A DNA stretch of 10,580 bases from JBMYYE01 sp049609065 (lineage in GTDB: Bacteria > Pseudomonadota > Alphaproteobacteria > Rhodobacterales > Rhodobacteraceae): NCBI GenBank assembly GCA_049609065.1, contig JBMYYE010000086.1, positions 1 through 10,580 on the forward strand, written 5' to 3'. A program made the position numbers and the translations under genes. Below, in pieces: positions 1 through 6,039 of the stretch. The notes beneath the pieces are model-generated. The model was not told where the DNA came from. It saw only the letters and a list, made by a program, of their open reading frames with translations, and made no database searches. Numbering within the stretch: the first letter of the stretch is position 1; every line of letters begins with the position of its first letter.

Positions 1-104
1 GGTTCGAAGGCAACTTCGAAGACTACGAAGAAGACAAAAAACGCCGCCTTGGCCCAGATGCATTGGAACCAAAACGCATCAAACATAAGAAATTTGCGAG
101 ATAA
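1..104 (+). CDS. ettA: EttA, energy-dependent translational throttle protein (3' end only)
   Basis: This is the last 33 complete codons of an ABC-F ATPase; the gene starts outside the window. The visible tail begins FEGNFEDYEEDKKRRLG and goes on to the ALEPKRIK type ending and a TAA stop. That is the characteristic C-terminal end of EttA, where the FxGNFxxYEE(D/Y)KK segment follows the second ATP-binding domain. EttA binds the ribosomal E site and gates entry into elongation according to the ATP/ADP ratio; this role is family knowledge, as no catalytic motif lies in the window. The first two bases (GG) would finish a Trp codon (TGG), as in relatives. A terminator follows the stop at once, so it is the last gene of its transcript. 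Confidence 0.9.
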   Translation, partial: FEGNFEDYEEDKKRRLGPDALEPKRIKHKKFAR

Positions 105-110
105 TATTGA

Positions 111-144
111 AAAAGGCGCATCCCTTGGTGCGCCTTTTATTTTA
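111..144 (+). terminator. Rho-independent terminator of ettA
   Basis: A perfect 10-bp stem, AAAAGGCGCA (111-120) with TGCGCCTTTT (129-138), encloses an 8-nt loop and runs into a T-rich tract. It starts 7 nt after the ettA stop codon. Confidence 0.9.
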
Positions 145-151
145 TCACATC

Positions 152-184
152 TTGACATTTTTGCCTGTATTCACCAGATATATT
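152..184 (+). promoter_or_regulatory. Candidate sigma70-type promoter for the 31-codon ORF unit
   Basis: A perfect -35 hexamer TTGACA lies at 152-157. The best -10 candidates are GATATA (177-182, spacer 19) or the overlapping TATATT (179-184, spacer 21). Both spacers are longer than the usual 16-18 bp, so this is only a moderate promoter call. It lies just after the ettA terminator and is the best candidate to drive the unit ending at about 490; the leader would be roughly 175 nt. Confidence 0.35.
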
Positions 185-366
185 ACAACTAGTAAAGAAA
201 CCGCGGGGCGGAAATGCTAAGGAGTGTCCGACACGATGTGTCGGGTGGCATTTCGATCGAGTGTCCAAGTGATCATCAGGATGCTCAAACCGTTGTAATT
301 GGGACGGGATACAAACACTGAGTTGTAAATACAGCTCAACCGGTTGAGCCACTCAGGAGTAATCCA
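185..366 (+). other. Gene-poor, structured leader region upstream of the 31-codon ORF
   Basis: No convincing gene is present. Two secondary structures stand out. CCGACAC (228-234) pairs with GTGTCGG (238-244) around a 3-nt loop, and GCTCAACCGGTTGAGC (334-349) is a perfect 16-bp palindrome just upstream of the Shine-Dalgarno at 355-359. An isolated AAGGAG at 219-224 lies 11 nt ahead of an ATG (236) that opens only a 20-codon frame. The stretch could be an untranslated leader, a small RNA or plain spacer DNA. Confidence 0.4.
334..349. repeat. Perfect 16-bp palindrome before the small ORF
   Basis: GCTCAACCGGTTGAGC is its own reverse complement. As RNA it can form a 6-bp stem with a CCGG loop. 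On the minus strand it is followed by TGTATTT, a weak U-tract, so it could end an antisense RNA. On the plus strand no T-tract follows, and it ends 5 nt before the AGGAG of the 31-codon ORF, so it could instead be an operator or mask the ribosome site. Confidence 0.5.
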
Positions 367-462
367 ATGAGAGTATCAATCAAAATAGAAGGACAGGTAA
401 AATATGGTGACGTTATTGGTACCATATCGCTCTTGTTAACAATTGTCAGCTTGCTGGTATAA
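367..462 (+). CDS. Putative 31-aa single-pass membrane peptide (hypothetical)
   Basis: A short ATG frame of 31 codons ends in TAA and is too small for routine gene calling. It is supported by a strong Shine-Dalgarno, AGGAG at 355-359, 7 nt before the ATG, and by a terminator-like hairpin starting 5 nt after the stop. The product has a polar N-terminal half with Arg2, Lys6, Glu8 and Lys12. A continuous hydrophobic C-terminal half follows, from about residue 16 to 31 (VIGTISLLLTIVSLLV), with no charge after Asp15. This fits a small inner-membrane peptide, either a regulator of a larger membrane protein or a toxin of the type I kind; neither role can be read from the sequence. I do not recognise a family. 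The main doubt is whether it is translated at all, since a 31-codon frame with hydrophobic bias can arise by chance. Confidence 0.5.
   Translation: MRVSIKIEGQVKYGDVIGTISLLLTIVSLLV
421..449 (-). promoter_or_regulatory. Candidate antisense promoter inside the 31-codon ORF
   Basis: Read on the minus strand, CTGACA (449-444) and TATGGT (426-421) are separated by exactly 17 bp, matching the sigma70 hexamers at 5 of 6 and 4 of 6 positions. The expected start is near 414, an A on the minus strand. A transcript would cover the start codon and ribosome site of the small ORF and reach the 334-349 palindrome after about 65 nt. Confidence 0.35.
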
Positions 463-467
463 TGTTG

Positions 468-490
468 GGTGGCCTTTGGGCCGCCTTCTT
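468..490 (+). terminator. Probable terminator after the 31-codon ORF
   Basis: GGTGGCC (468-474) pairs with GGCCGCC (479-485), with one G-U pair and a TTTG loop, followed by TTCTT. The U-tract is short and interrupted, so termination may be only partial. Its position 5 nt after the stop codon supports the ORF as a separate unit. Confidence 0.6.
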
Positions 491-520
491 CGCATTTATC
501 CTACACATTCGCTAATCCCA

Positions 521-533
521 GGTCGGGCGCGGC
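521..533. repeat. 13-bp GC-rich repeat, copy 1
   Basis: GGTCGGGCGCGGC occurs here and again at 575-587, exactly 54 bp apart. This copy continues into GCCCTCCC, so GGGC and GCCC can pair around GCGGC, a small REP-like hairpin. The region from 491 to 673 holds no gene that I can support; it is the 3' side of the thioesterase gene on the minus strand. Confidence 0.6.
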
Positions 534-574
534 GCCCTCCCGTCAAACCGAAGGGTTGCATAAATTATCGTGAG

Positions 575-587
575 GGTCGGGCGCGGC
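575..587. repeat. 13-bp GC-rich repeat, copy 2
   Basis: This is the second exact copy of GGTCGGGCGCGGC. It runs into CAGTC-TGC-GACTG (588-600), a 5-bp hairpin, and GGTC at 575 can pair with GACC at 605-608 to form an imperfect longer stem. The two copies share the core but differ on both flanks. Confidence 0.6.
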
Positions 588-673
588 CAGTCTGCGACTG
601 CCCTTGACCTTTGCATAGCCTTTTGGTTTTCAACACCGTCTGGTCCTGGAAGGCCAAAAGTTTCGGGTTTTGA

Positions 674-1063
674 TCACAGATCTGGCACAGGGCGCGGTGT
701 TCCTGCGTCGTCAATGGCCACGAAGGTGAAACTCGCTTCGGTCACTTTTTCCGCGATCATGCCTTTGAGCTGACGGATGGCCCAGGCTTCGAGGTGGATA
801 ACCATGGATGTCCGTCCGACCCGTTCAACTTTTGCCCAAATCGCCAAAATATCGCCGACACCGACTGGACGGATGAATTTCATCGCATCAACAGCAATGG
901 TTGCGACGCGGCCTTGTCCCCGTTCACGCGCAACGATGCCCGCCGCGATATCCATTTGGCTGAGCACCCAGCCCCCAAAAATATCGCCATTCACATTCAC
1001 ATCAGAAGGCATCGCAACCGTGCGCAATGTGGCTTCGCCTGTTGGGATTTGTTCGTCACTCAT
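674..1063 (-). CDS. yciA: YciA-type acyl-CoA thioesterase (hotdog fold)
   Basis: The predicted 129-aa cytoplasmic enzyme hydrolyses acyl-CoA to free acid and CoA. The diagnostic YciA block lies at about residues 17-38 (AMPSDVNVNGDIFGGW, then LSQMD). It carries the conserved Asn25-Gly26-Asp27 and the Asp38 that matches the acidic catalytic residue of the family. FIRPVGVGD and a late FTFVAID strand complete the single hotdog domain. The length agrees with E. coli YciA (about 130 aa). The start at 1063 is chosen over an in-frame codon 48 nt upstream because AAAGGAGAG stands just before this ATG. It lies 58 nt downstream of trxC on the same strand with no terminator between, so co-transcription is likely. 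YciA relatives have broad acyl-CoA specificity, and the substrate here cannot be told from sequence. No clear terminator follows. Confidence 0.92.
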   Translation of the reverse strand: MSDEQIPTGEATLRTVAMPSDVNVNGDIFGGWVLSQMDIAAGIVARERGQGRVATIAVDAMKFIRPVGVGDILAIWAKVERVGRTSMVIHLEAWAIRQLKGMIAEKVTEASFTFVAIDDAGTPRPVPDL

Positions 1064-1121
1064 CGGGCTCTCCTTTTGGGGGATTACTAACACGTGCTCA
1101 GGGGCATTCAAACGGTTTTAT

Positions 1122-1550
1122 CTATGGTTTTGCCCATGCCGTAATCGCAGAGGATGGCAGGGCGCCAGATTTTCGTTTGCGTTCCTTGCCATCAAAGAAA
1201 TAGGCCATTGTTGGGATACCACGGACATTGTGACGGCTGCCTGCCTGTGGGAATGCCTCCGTGTTCACCTTCACAAATCGAACATTATTACGCAGCTGGC
1301 CTGCTGATTTTGCAAACTCTGGCGCCATTTGGCGACATGGACCACACCAAGGCGCCCAAAAATCCACCACCAGAGGCACATCATCATGACGCGTTGCTTT
1401 GTCCAAAATCTGCGGCGTCACATCAACAGGTTTTCCCGTCATGAGCCCCTTACTACAGGACCCGCATTTGGGAAATTCTGATAAACGCTCTTCAGGCACG
1501 CGGTTGAGCTGCCCACAAGACAAACAGGTTAACTTTTTAGGATGAGACAT
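1122..1550 (-). CDS. trxC: Thioredoxin 2 (zinc-binding thioredoxin TrxC)
   Basis: This 142-aa cytoplasmic thiol-disulfide reductase would be reduced by thioredoxin reductase. An N-terminal zinc finger has two CxxC pairs, Cys9/Cys12 and Cys29/Cys32, the feature that separates thioredoxin 2 from thioredoxin 1. The thioredoxin domain follows, with VVDFWAPWCGPC holding the redox pair Cys69/Cys72, then VRFVKVNTE and the cis-proline loop RGIPT. The length matches E. coli TrxC (139 aa). The ATG at 1550 is preferred over a GTG 12 nt upstream because GAGGG lies directly before it. In other bacteria trxC is linked to oxidative stress; no OxyR-like site was recognised here. It lies 77 nt after the XRE-cupin gene and 58 nt before the thioesterase gene on the same strand. 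The GAGGAG/CTCCTC inverted repeat (1592-1614) in the upstream gap has no U-tract and is not a clear terminator. Confidence 0.93.
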   Translation of the reverse strand: MSHPKKLTCLSCGQLNRVPEERLSEFPKCGSCSKGLMTGKPVDVTPQILDKATRHDDVPLVVDFWAPWCGPCRQMAPEFAKSAGQLRNNVRFVKVNTEAFPQAGSRHNVRGIPTMAYFFDGKERKRKSGALPSSAITAWAKP

Positions 1551-1627
1551 TGGATCCCTCACATTACATTCAAAACAGGATATATGATCGCGAGGAGATA
1601 ATTAAACCCTCCTCCCCATTCAATTCC

Positions 1628-2254
1628 TCAAGCGAGGGACGTGACCCATAAAATTTCAGCATCCTCATCGGAAATCGAAATCACATTATGCCCCATGGTC
1701 GCGTCATAATAGGCATTGTCGCCACGTTTCATATCCACGGGTTCGTAAAATTCCGTGAATAGCCGCACTTTACCGGTGAGCACATAGAGGAACTCTTCGC
1801 CGTCATGGCGCACCCAGCCGTCAAACTCTTCCATGTTGCGTGCCCGAACACGTGCACGATAAGGAAGCATCTGTTTTTTAAGAAGATTTGGTGCCAGAAG
1901 CTCATGTTCATACGTGGTGGTTGGGTGTTCTTGTCCATCGCCAACAAAGGTGACATCCATACGCCCATTGATTTGCGCCTTGGAGGGTTGCGTGAACAGC
2001 TGTGGCACCGAAATCTCAAGACCTTCCGCAAGCTTTTTGAGCGCCTCATAGGTGGGCGACATTTGCTGATTTTCGATTTTTGATAAGGTCGAACGCGCAA
2101 GCCCTGCAGCTTTGGCCGCCTGTTCTAGGGTCCAGCCCCGTTCTTTGCGCAAATCTCGCACACGCGCCCCAAGTTCAAGCGGTTCAGCAAGATGGTCATC
2201 GCCGCTTCCGCGGACGATTTTGATAAGGGACGGTGTGGCGTTTAAATCTGACAT
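1628..2254 (-). CDS. XRE-family transcriptional regulator with C-terminal cupin domain
   Basis: The product is a 208-aa DNA-binding regulator. A Cro/C1-type helix-turn-helix spans about residues 27-83; AAKAAGLARSTLSKIEN marks helices 2 and 3, with recognition helix residues ARSTLSKIE. A cupin barrel spans about residues 120-205, with a first motif HDGEEFLYVLTGKV and a second GDNAYYDATMGHNV, and so probably binds a small effector or a metal. XRE-cupin proteins typically repress divergent or adjacent metabolic operons until an effector binds. It is divergent from the acyl-CoA ligase across 142 bp containing paired AGCCT/AGGCT words, so that ligase unit is the most likely target (inference). No Shine-Dalgarno precedes the ATG; instead a promoter ends exactly where the start codon would be +1, which suggests a leaderless mRNA. 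The next two genes downstream, trxC and the thioesterase, may be read from it in part. Confidence 0.88.
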   Translation of the reverse strand: MSDLNATPSLIKIVRGSGDDHLAEPLELGARVRDLRKERGWTLEQAAKAAGLARSTLSKIENQQMSPTYEALKKLAEGLEISVPQLFTQPSKAQINGRMDVTFVGDGQEHPTTTYEHELLAPNLLKKQMLPYRARVRARNMEEFDGWVRHDGEEFLYVLTGKVRLFTEFYEPVDMKRGDNAYYDATMGHNVISISDEDAEILWVTSLA

Positions 2255-2260
2255 AGGACG

Positions 2261-2290
2261 CTTATACGGTGCCTGAAAAACATTTCACAA
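2261..2290 (-). promoter_or_regulatory. Candidate promoter of the XRE-cupin gene, leaderless geometry
   Basis: On the minus strand, TTGTGA (2290-2285) and TATAAG (2266-2261) are separated by 18 bp. Six bases (2260-2255) then separate the -10 hexamer from the ATG at 2254, so transcription would begin at or next to the A of the start codon. The missing Shine-Dalgarno agrees with this. The -35 overlaps the AGGCTTGT arm at 2287-2294, which would suit autorepression. Confidence 0.5.
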
Positions 2291-2384
2291 GCCTCATCTC
2301 AAAATTGCGGGCAGAAACCTAAGTGCCGCAACTGGTTTGCAGCCTGTAGGGCATTTTAGGCTGGAACCTTTGAAGCAGGCTTGT
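2287..2384. promoter_or_regulatory. Candidate operator region with nested inverted repeats
   Basis: Two nested inverted repeats share the core AGCCT/AGGCT. The outer pair is ACAAGCCT (2287-2294) with AGGCTTGT (2377-2384). The inner pair is CAGCCT (2340-2345) with AGGCTG (2358-2363). The outer left arm lies on the -35 of the regulator gene and the outer right arm lies 12 bp before the ligase ATG. This is the expected place for sites bound by the divergently encoded regulator; binding itself is inference. Confidence 0.45.
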
Positions 2385-2396
2385 TAGCACTTATTT

Positions 2397-3929
2397 ATGC
2401 TTTCACTTGTGGATACTCCCTGCCCTGATCTGCCGCCTGCGTCTTTTAATATGGCGGCTTATGTGCTTCGCCATGCGCAAAAGACACCTGATAAAATTGC
2501 ATTGGCCGTTTTGGGCGGCGCGTTGGGAAAACCTGATGCGATCTGGACGTATAGAGAACTCGAAGCAGCCGTCTTGGGGGCGGCAACCTTATTTCGCCAA
2601 CATGGTGCTCAGGCGGGGGATAAAATCCTTATGCGGTTGGGCAATACCGTTGATTTTCCCATCGCCTATCTTGCAGCTTTGTCCCAAGGCATGGTGCCTG
2701 TGCCCACATCCGCGATGTTAACCGCACGTGAAATCAACAAAATCGCAACGGAAATCGAACCAACGCTCATCATTGCGGGACCTGATATTGCCTGCCCTGA
2801 CACGACCGATGCCACCCGTATTGATCAACGAGCGTTCGAAGCGGGGTTCACACTCCCACCTGCCCCATACGACATGGGGCCACCTGAACGTTTGGCCTAT
2901 ATTATTTACACTTCAGGCACCTCGGGAAATCCGCGCGCCGTGTGCCATGCACATCACGCCATTTGGGCGCGCCGCATGATGTATGATGGCTGGTATGGCA
3001 TCACGGCCAATGATCGGATGTTTCATGCGGGGGCGTTCAATTGGACCTATACGCTTGGAACGGGGCTTATGGATCCGTGGAGCGTCGGGGCAACGGCGCT
3101 CATTGCGCGTGATGGCACGCCCGCGCAGGCGCTTTCTGCATTGCTATCAAAACATGAAGCAACAATTTTCGCAGCTGCCCCAGGGGTTTACCGGCAAATT
3201 CTCAAACATGACATCCACCCAAAACCGTGCCTGCGCCATGGATTATCGGCCGGTGAAAAAATGCCTGAAAGCCTCAGGCAAGCTTGGAATGACGCCACGG
3301 GGACCCATATCTATGAGGCCTATGGCATGTCTGAATGTTCCACCTTCATTTCTGGATCCCCTGCCCGACCTGCACCCAAGGGAAGTTCGGGTTATCCACA
3401 AACTGGGCGGCGCATTGCAATCGTTGATGACACAGGCACCCCCGTTTCACGCGGCAAAGAAGGCAGCATTGCGATTTCCAACCGCGATCTTGGGCTTATG
3501 ATCGGCTATCTCGGCCAAGACGTTGAAACCAAAGCACGGTTTCGCGGCGAATGGTTCCTCACGGGCGATATGGCAACCATGATGGACGACGGTGCTATTT
3601 CCTATCTTGGGCGTGATGATGATATGATGAATGCGGGTGGGTTTCGCGTTTCTCCCGTTGAAGTTGAAACCGTGTTAAATCATCATCCAGAAATCCAAGA
3701 AGCAGCGGCAGTAGAAGTAGAAGTCAAGAAAGACACAACCGTTATCGCCGCCTTTTATGTGGCCGATCACACATTGGAACGTGAGGCGCTTTTCGCCTAT
3801 ACGGCGAGCCGCCTTGCGCGTTATAAACAACCCCGCCTTTATGTGCGCATTGATGCGCTCCCGAAAGGTGGCAATAATAAACTCTTGCGGCGTGAGCTGC
3901 GCGAAACCTATGAGGCAGATCATGGATAA
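2397..3929 (+). CDS. AMP-forming acyl-CoA synthetase/ligase (ANL superfamily)
   Basis: The 510-aa cytoplasmic enzyme would activate a carboxylic acid to acyl-AMP and then acyl-CoA. Core motifs are in order: the phosphate loop YTSGTSGNPRA (171-181), YEAYGMSEC (306-314), GEWFLTGD (384-391), the hinge and C-terminal block YLGRDDDMMNAGGFRVSP (403-420), and the A10-type segment PKGGNNKLLRREL with catalytic Lys495. All key residues are present, so it should be active. The overall form resembles benzoate/short-chain acyl-CoA ligases, but the substrate cannot be fixed from sequence. The ATG at 2397 has no Shine-Dalgarno; an in-frame stop at 2385-2387 rules out a longer form, and the next in-frame ATG (2451) also lacks one. 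It is divergent from an XRE-cupin regulator and overlaps the following oxidoreductase gene by 8 nt, so the two are probably translationally coupled. Confidence 0.9.
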   Translation: MLSLVDTPCPDLPPASFNMAAYVLRHAQKTPDKIALAVLGGALGKPDAIWTYRELEAAVLGAATLFRQHGAQAGDKILMRLGNTVDFPIAYLAALSQGMVPVPTSAMLTAREINKIATEIEPTLIIAGPDIACPDTTDATRIDQRAFEAGFTLPPAPYDMGPPERLAYIIYTSGTSGNPRAVCHAHHAIWARRMMYDGWYGITANDRMFHAGAFNWTYTLGTGLMDPWSVGATALIARDGTPAQALSALLSKHEATIFAAAPGVYRQILKHDIHPKPCLRHGLSAGEKMPESLRQAWNDATGTHIYEAYGMSECSTFISGSPARPAPKGSSGYPQTGRRIAIVDDTGTPVSRGKEGSIAISNRDLGLMIGYLGQDVETKARFRGEWFLTGDMATMMDDGAISYLGRDDDMMNAGGFRVSPVEVETVLNHHPEIQEAAAVEVEVKKDTTVIAAFYVADHTLEREALFAYTASRLARYKQPRLYVRIDALPKGGNNKLLRRELRETYEADHG

Positions 3930-4629
3930 GACCCCAACCGAGACAACAGACGCCCCCTTTGAGGCCCCATTGGTGAAGCTCGATATCTTATCGGATCCGA
4001 TTTGCCCGTGGTGTTATATCGGCAAAACATGGCTTGATCGCGCATTGGAAGCCCATCCAGAGCACCCATTCGTCATTGAATGGCACCCGTTTCAGCTCAA
4101 CGACAACATGCCAACCTTTGGCATGGAGCGGCGCCAATATTTGGAAACCAAATTCGGCGGACAAGAAAATGCAATGAAGGTCTATAGCGAAATTGACAAA
4201 ACCGCCCGTGAGGCAGGGCTTGAAATGGCATGGGAGAAAATTGATCGGACCCCCAATACGCTCAACGCCCATCGTTTGATCCACTGGGCGGGGCTTGAGG
4301 GTAAGCAAACCGCCGTTGTATCCGCGCTGTTTAAAGCCTATTTTCAGCTGGGCGTCGACATTGGCGACACCGATGCGCTTTCTGAAATCGCCGGAAAATG
4401 CGGCATGGATCAAGCGGCCGTGAAACGGCTTTTTGACACCGATGGCGATTTGCAACTTGTGAAAGAACAAGACGCTCAAGCGCGTGAGATGGGCGTGCGG
4501 TCGGTGCCGACTTTCGTATTGGCGAATGAGCACGTGCTTGCGGGGGCGCAGCGTTCAGACATCTGGTCCGAGATTATCGCAGACGTGAACCGACAACTGG
4601 CCGCCGCCCCAAAGCCACCTGTGAGCTAG
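3922..4629 (+). CDS. DsbA-family (FrnE-like) thiol oxidoreductase
   Basis: This 235-aa protein has a DsbA/2-hydroxychromene-2-carboxylate isomerase fold. After a short polar N-terminus comes ILSDPICPWCYIGK, with a CPWC redox site at Cys28 and Cys31. An alpha-helical insertion follows, including TPNTLNAHRLIHWA, then the returning thioredoxin half with the cis-proline loop SVPTF (Pro196) and a closing GAQR segment. There is no signal peptide, so it acts in the cytoplasm, as FrnE proteins do, unlike periplasmic DsbA. The CPWC site favours disulfide exchange over the isomerase activity of its relatives. The frame is open far upstream, inside the ligase gene, but the ATG at 3922 is chosen because GAGG precedes it with 6-nt spacing and it overlaps the ligase stop by only 8 nt. 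Its partner protein is unknown; a link to the ligase pathway is suggested only by the coupling. Confidence 0.9.
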   Translation: MDKTPTETTDAPFEAPLVKLDILSDPICPWCYIGKTWLDRALEAHPEHPFVIEWHPFQLNDNMPTFGMERRQYLETKFGGQENAMKVYSEIDKTAREAGLEMAWEKIDRTPNTLNAHRLIHWAGLEGKQTAVVSALFKAYFQLGVDIGDTDALSEIAGKCGMDQAAVKRLFDTDGDLQLVKEQDAQAREMGVRSVPTFVLANEHVLAGAQRSDIWSEIIADVNRQLAAAPKPPVS

Positions 4630-4714
4630 ACCATTCGCCAAAATAAACTGGACATTTCAGCCAGAACACGCAACTTGAACCAATGTCGAACCCCCTTTCG
4701 ACCAAGGAGCCCCC

Positions 4715-5932
4715 ATGAGCACTGCACATAAGCGCCTATCGCGCCCTGAATTTATTGCCGGCATTGCAATGTTGTTTGCCACCATTGCGTTTACCATTGA
4801 TGCGATGCTGCCCGCCTTGCCTGATATTGGGCGTGAACTAAGCCCGCTTGATCTCAACAAAGCGCAGCTCATCGTGACGAGCTTTGTCCTCGGCATGGGG
4901 GTTGGCACCTTTTTCACGGGACCATTGTCAGATGCATGGGGACGGCGTCCGATCATTTTAGGCGGCGCGGCGATTTACATCTGCGCGTCCTTTGTCGCCT
5001 GGCAGGCCCAGAACCTTGAAGTGATGTTGGCGGCACGCTTTTTTCAAGGCCTTGGGGCTGCGGGACCACGCGTGGCCTCAGTCGCGATTGTGCGCGACCT
5101 TTACGAAGGGCGTCAGATGGCCAAAATCATGAGCTTTGTCATGATGGTCTTCATGTTGGTCCCAACAATTGCCCCCACTTTGGGTGCAGGTATCATCGCA
5201 ATCTCAAGCTGGCGCGGCATTTTTGTTGCCTATATTCTTTTTTCCATCGCCACAGCAAGCTGGGTGTTCTTTCGCCAAGGGGAAACCCATCCCGTGGCGC
5301 GGCGCACACCGCTTAAGGCCAAACCGCTTTGGGCGGCAATACGCGAAGTCTTTTCCCATAAAATGGTGCTTTACTCCATTTTTTTGCAAGTCTTGTTGAC
5401 CGGCAACCTCTTTGCTGCGCTGTCCTCTACCCAGCAAATCTTCGACGTGACGTTTTCCCAAGGCCATAATTTTCATCTTTGGTTTGGGTTTATTGCGATC
5501 TTGGCCTCTACGGCCAGCATGGTAAATGCCGCATTGGTTGTGCGCTTTGGCATGCGCAAACTGGCCTCAATCGCCATTGGTGGGCAGCTCGCTTATTCTC
5601 TGATCATGCTCATCATGACGTGGCAAGGTTGGTGGCCAGAGGCGCTCTATTTCCCGGCTTATGTCCTGTGGCAAATCAGTGTGTTCTTTATGGTGGGTAT
5701 GACGGCGGGCAATATTAATGCGCTGGCAATGGAACCTGTTGGTCATATTGCGGGTATGGCTGCGTCCATCATCAGCGCGGTTGCCACGATCTTTGGGGCG
5801 ATGATTGCGATTCCCATTGGGCTGATGTTTAACGGCACCCCTTTGCCGCTTATTACGGCTGTGACCTGCACGGGGTTATTATCTTTCTTCGCCATTCGCG
5901 CCATGTCAAAGCTCGAACGAAAAACAACATAA
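4715..5932 (+). CDS. MFS transporter, Bcr/CflA drug-resistance exporter family
   Basis: The product is a 405-aa inner-membrane proton-driven exporter with about 12 predicted hydrophobic helices, the usual size for the family. The first helix carries FTIDAMLPALP with Asp29, a Bcr/CflA hallmark. The loop after helix 2 has the MFS motif A, GPLSDAWGRRP (69-79). AARFFQGLGAAGPRVASVAIVRDL, at the fourth and fifth helices, is also typical. Members export drugs such as bicyclomycin, sulfonamides or chloramphenicol, and some export cysteine or other metabolites; the substrate here is unknown. The start is firm: AAGGAG at 4704-4709 lies 5 nt before the ATG. A small hairpin, GTCGAA (4685-4690) with TTCGAC (4697-4702), lies directly upstream of that site. 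It lies 85 nt after the oxidoreductase gene on the same strand with no terminator seen, so it may share the transcript or have its own promoter. Confidence 0.9.
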   Translation: MSTAHKRLSRPEFIAGIAMLFATIAFTIDAMLPALPDIGRELSPLDLNKAQLIVTSFVLGMGVGTFFTGPLSDAWGRRPIILGGAAIYICASFVAWQAQNLEVMLAARFFQGLGAAGPRVASVAIVRDLYEGRQMAKIMSFVMMVFMLVPTIAPTLGAGIIAISSWRGIFVAYILFSIATASWVFFRQGETHPVARRTPLKAKPLWAAIREVFSHKMVLYSIFLQVLLTGNLFAALSSTQQIFDVTFSQGHNFHLWFGFIAILASTASMVNAALVVRFGMRKLASIAIGGQLAYSLIMLIMTWQGWWPEALYFPAYVLWQISVFFMVGMTAGNINALAMEPVGHIAGMAASIISAVATIFGAMIAIPIGLMFNGTPLPLITAVTCTGLLSFFAIRAMSKLERKTT

Positions 5933-6039
5933 ATTCGATCTAAAAACGCCAACCTAAGTTTGATCTCACGCGAAACAGTTGCGACATTTTGTCATTTCCT
6001 CTACCGTTGGTCCCACTAACAGGGAACAAGGAGTTCAAT

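Noticed and set aside
214..321. 35-codon plus-strand frame (ATG at 214), and a nested 20-codon frame (ATG at 236)
   Set aside because: The first lacks a good ribosome site. The second has AAGGAG but at 11-nt spacing and is too short to judge. Either could be a leader peptide, but nothing else supports this.
137..352. 71-codon minus-strand frame beside the small ORF
   Set aside because: It starts at a GTG without a Shine-Dalgarno, has no domain character, and ends inside the ettA terminator stem.
683..700. TGGCAC, the -24 element of a sigma54 promoter
   Set aside because: No GC of the -12 element follows at the right spacing in a TTGC context, and it lies inside the thioesterase coding end. 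Other TGGCAC words in the window are also inside genes.
777..1307. 176-codon plus-strand frame
   Set aside because: It lies antisense across the thioesterase and trxC genes, both firmly identified by motifs, and its translation resembles no family and has no ribosome site.
1592..1614. GAGGAG/CTCCTC inverted repeat between the XRE-cupin gene and trxC, considered as a terminator
   Set aside because: The stem is only 6 bp with an 11-nt loop and no U-tract follows on the minus strand, so it is not an intrinsic terminator.
3988..4533. 181-codon minus-strand frame
   Set aside because: It is antisense to the DsbA-family gene, whose CPWC and cis-Pro motifs fix the coding frame.
5960..5975. FNR-like half-site TTGAT upstream of the stress protein gene
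   Set aside because: The second half does not match ATCAA (CGCGA instead), so it is not a credible FNR/FnrL box.
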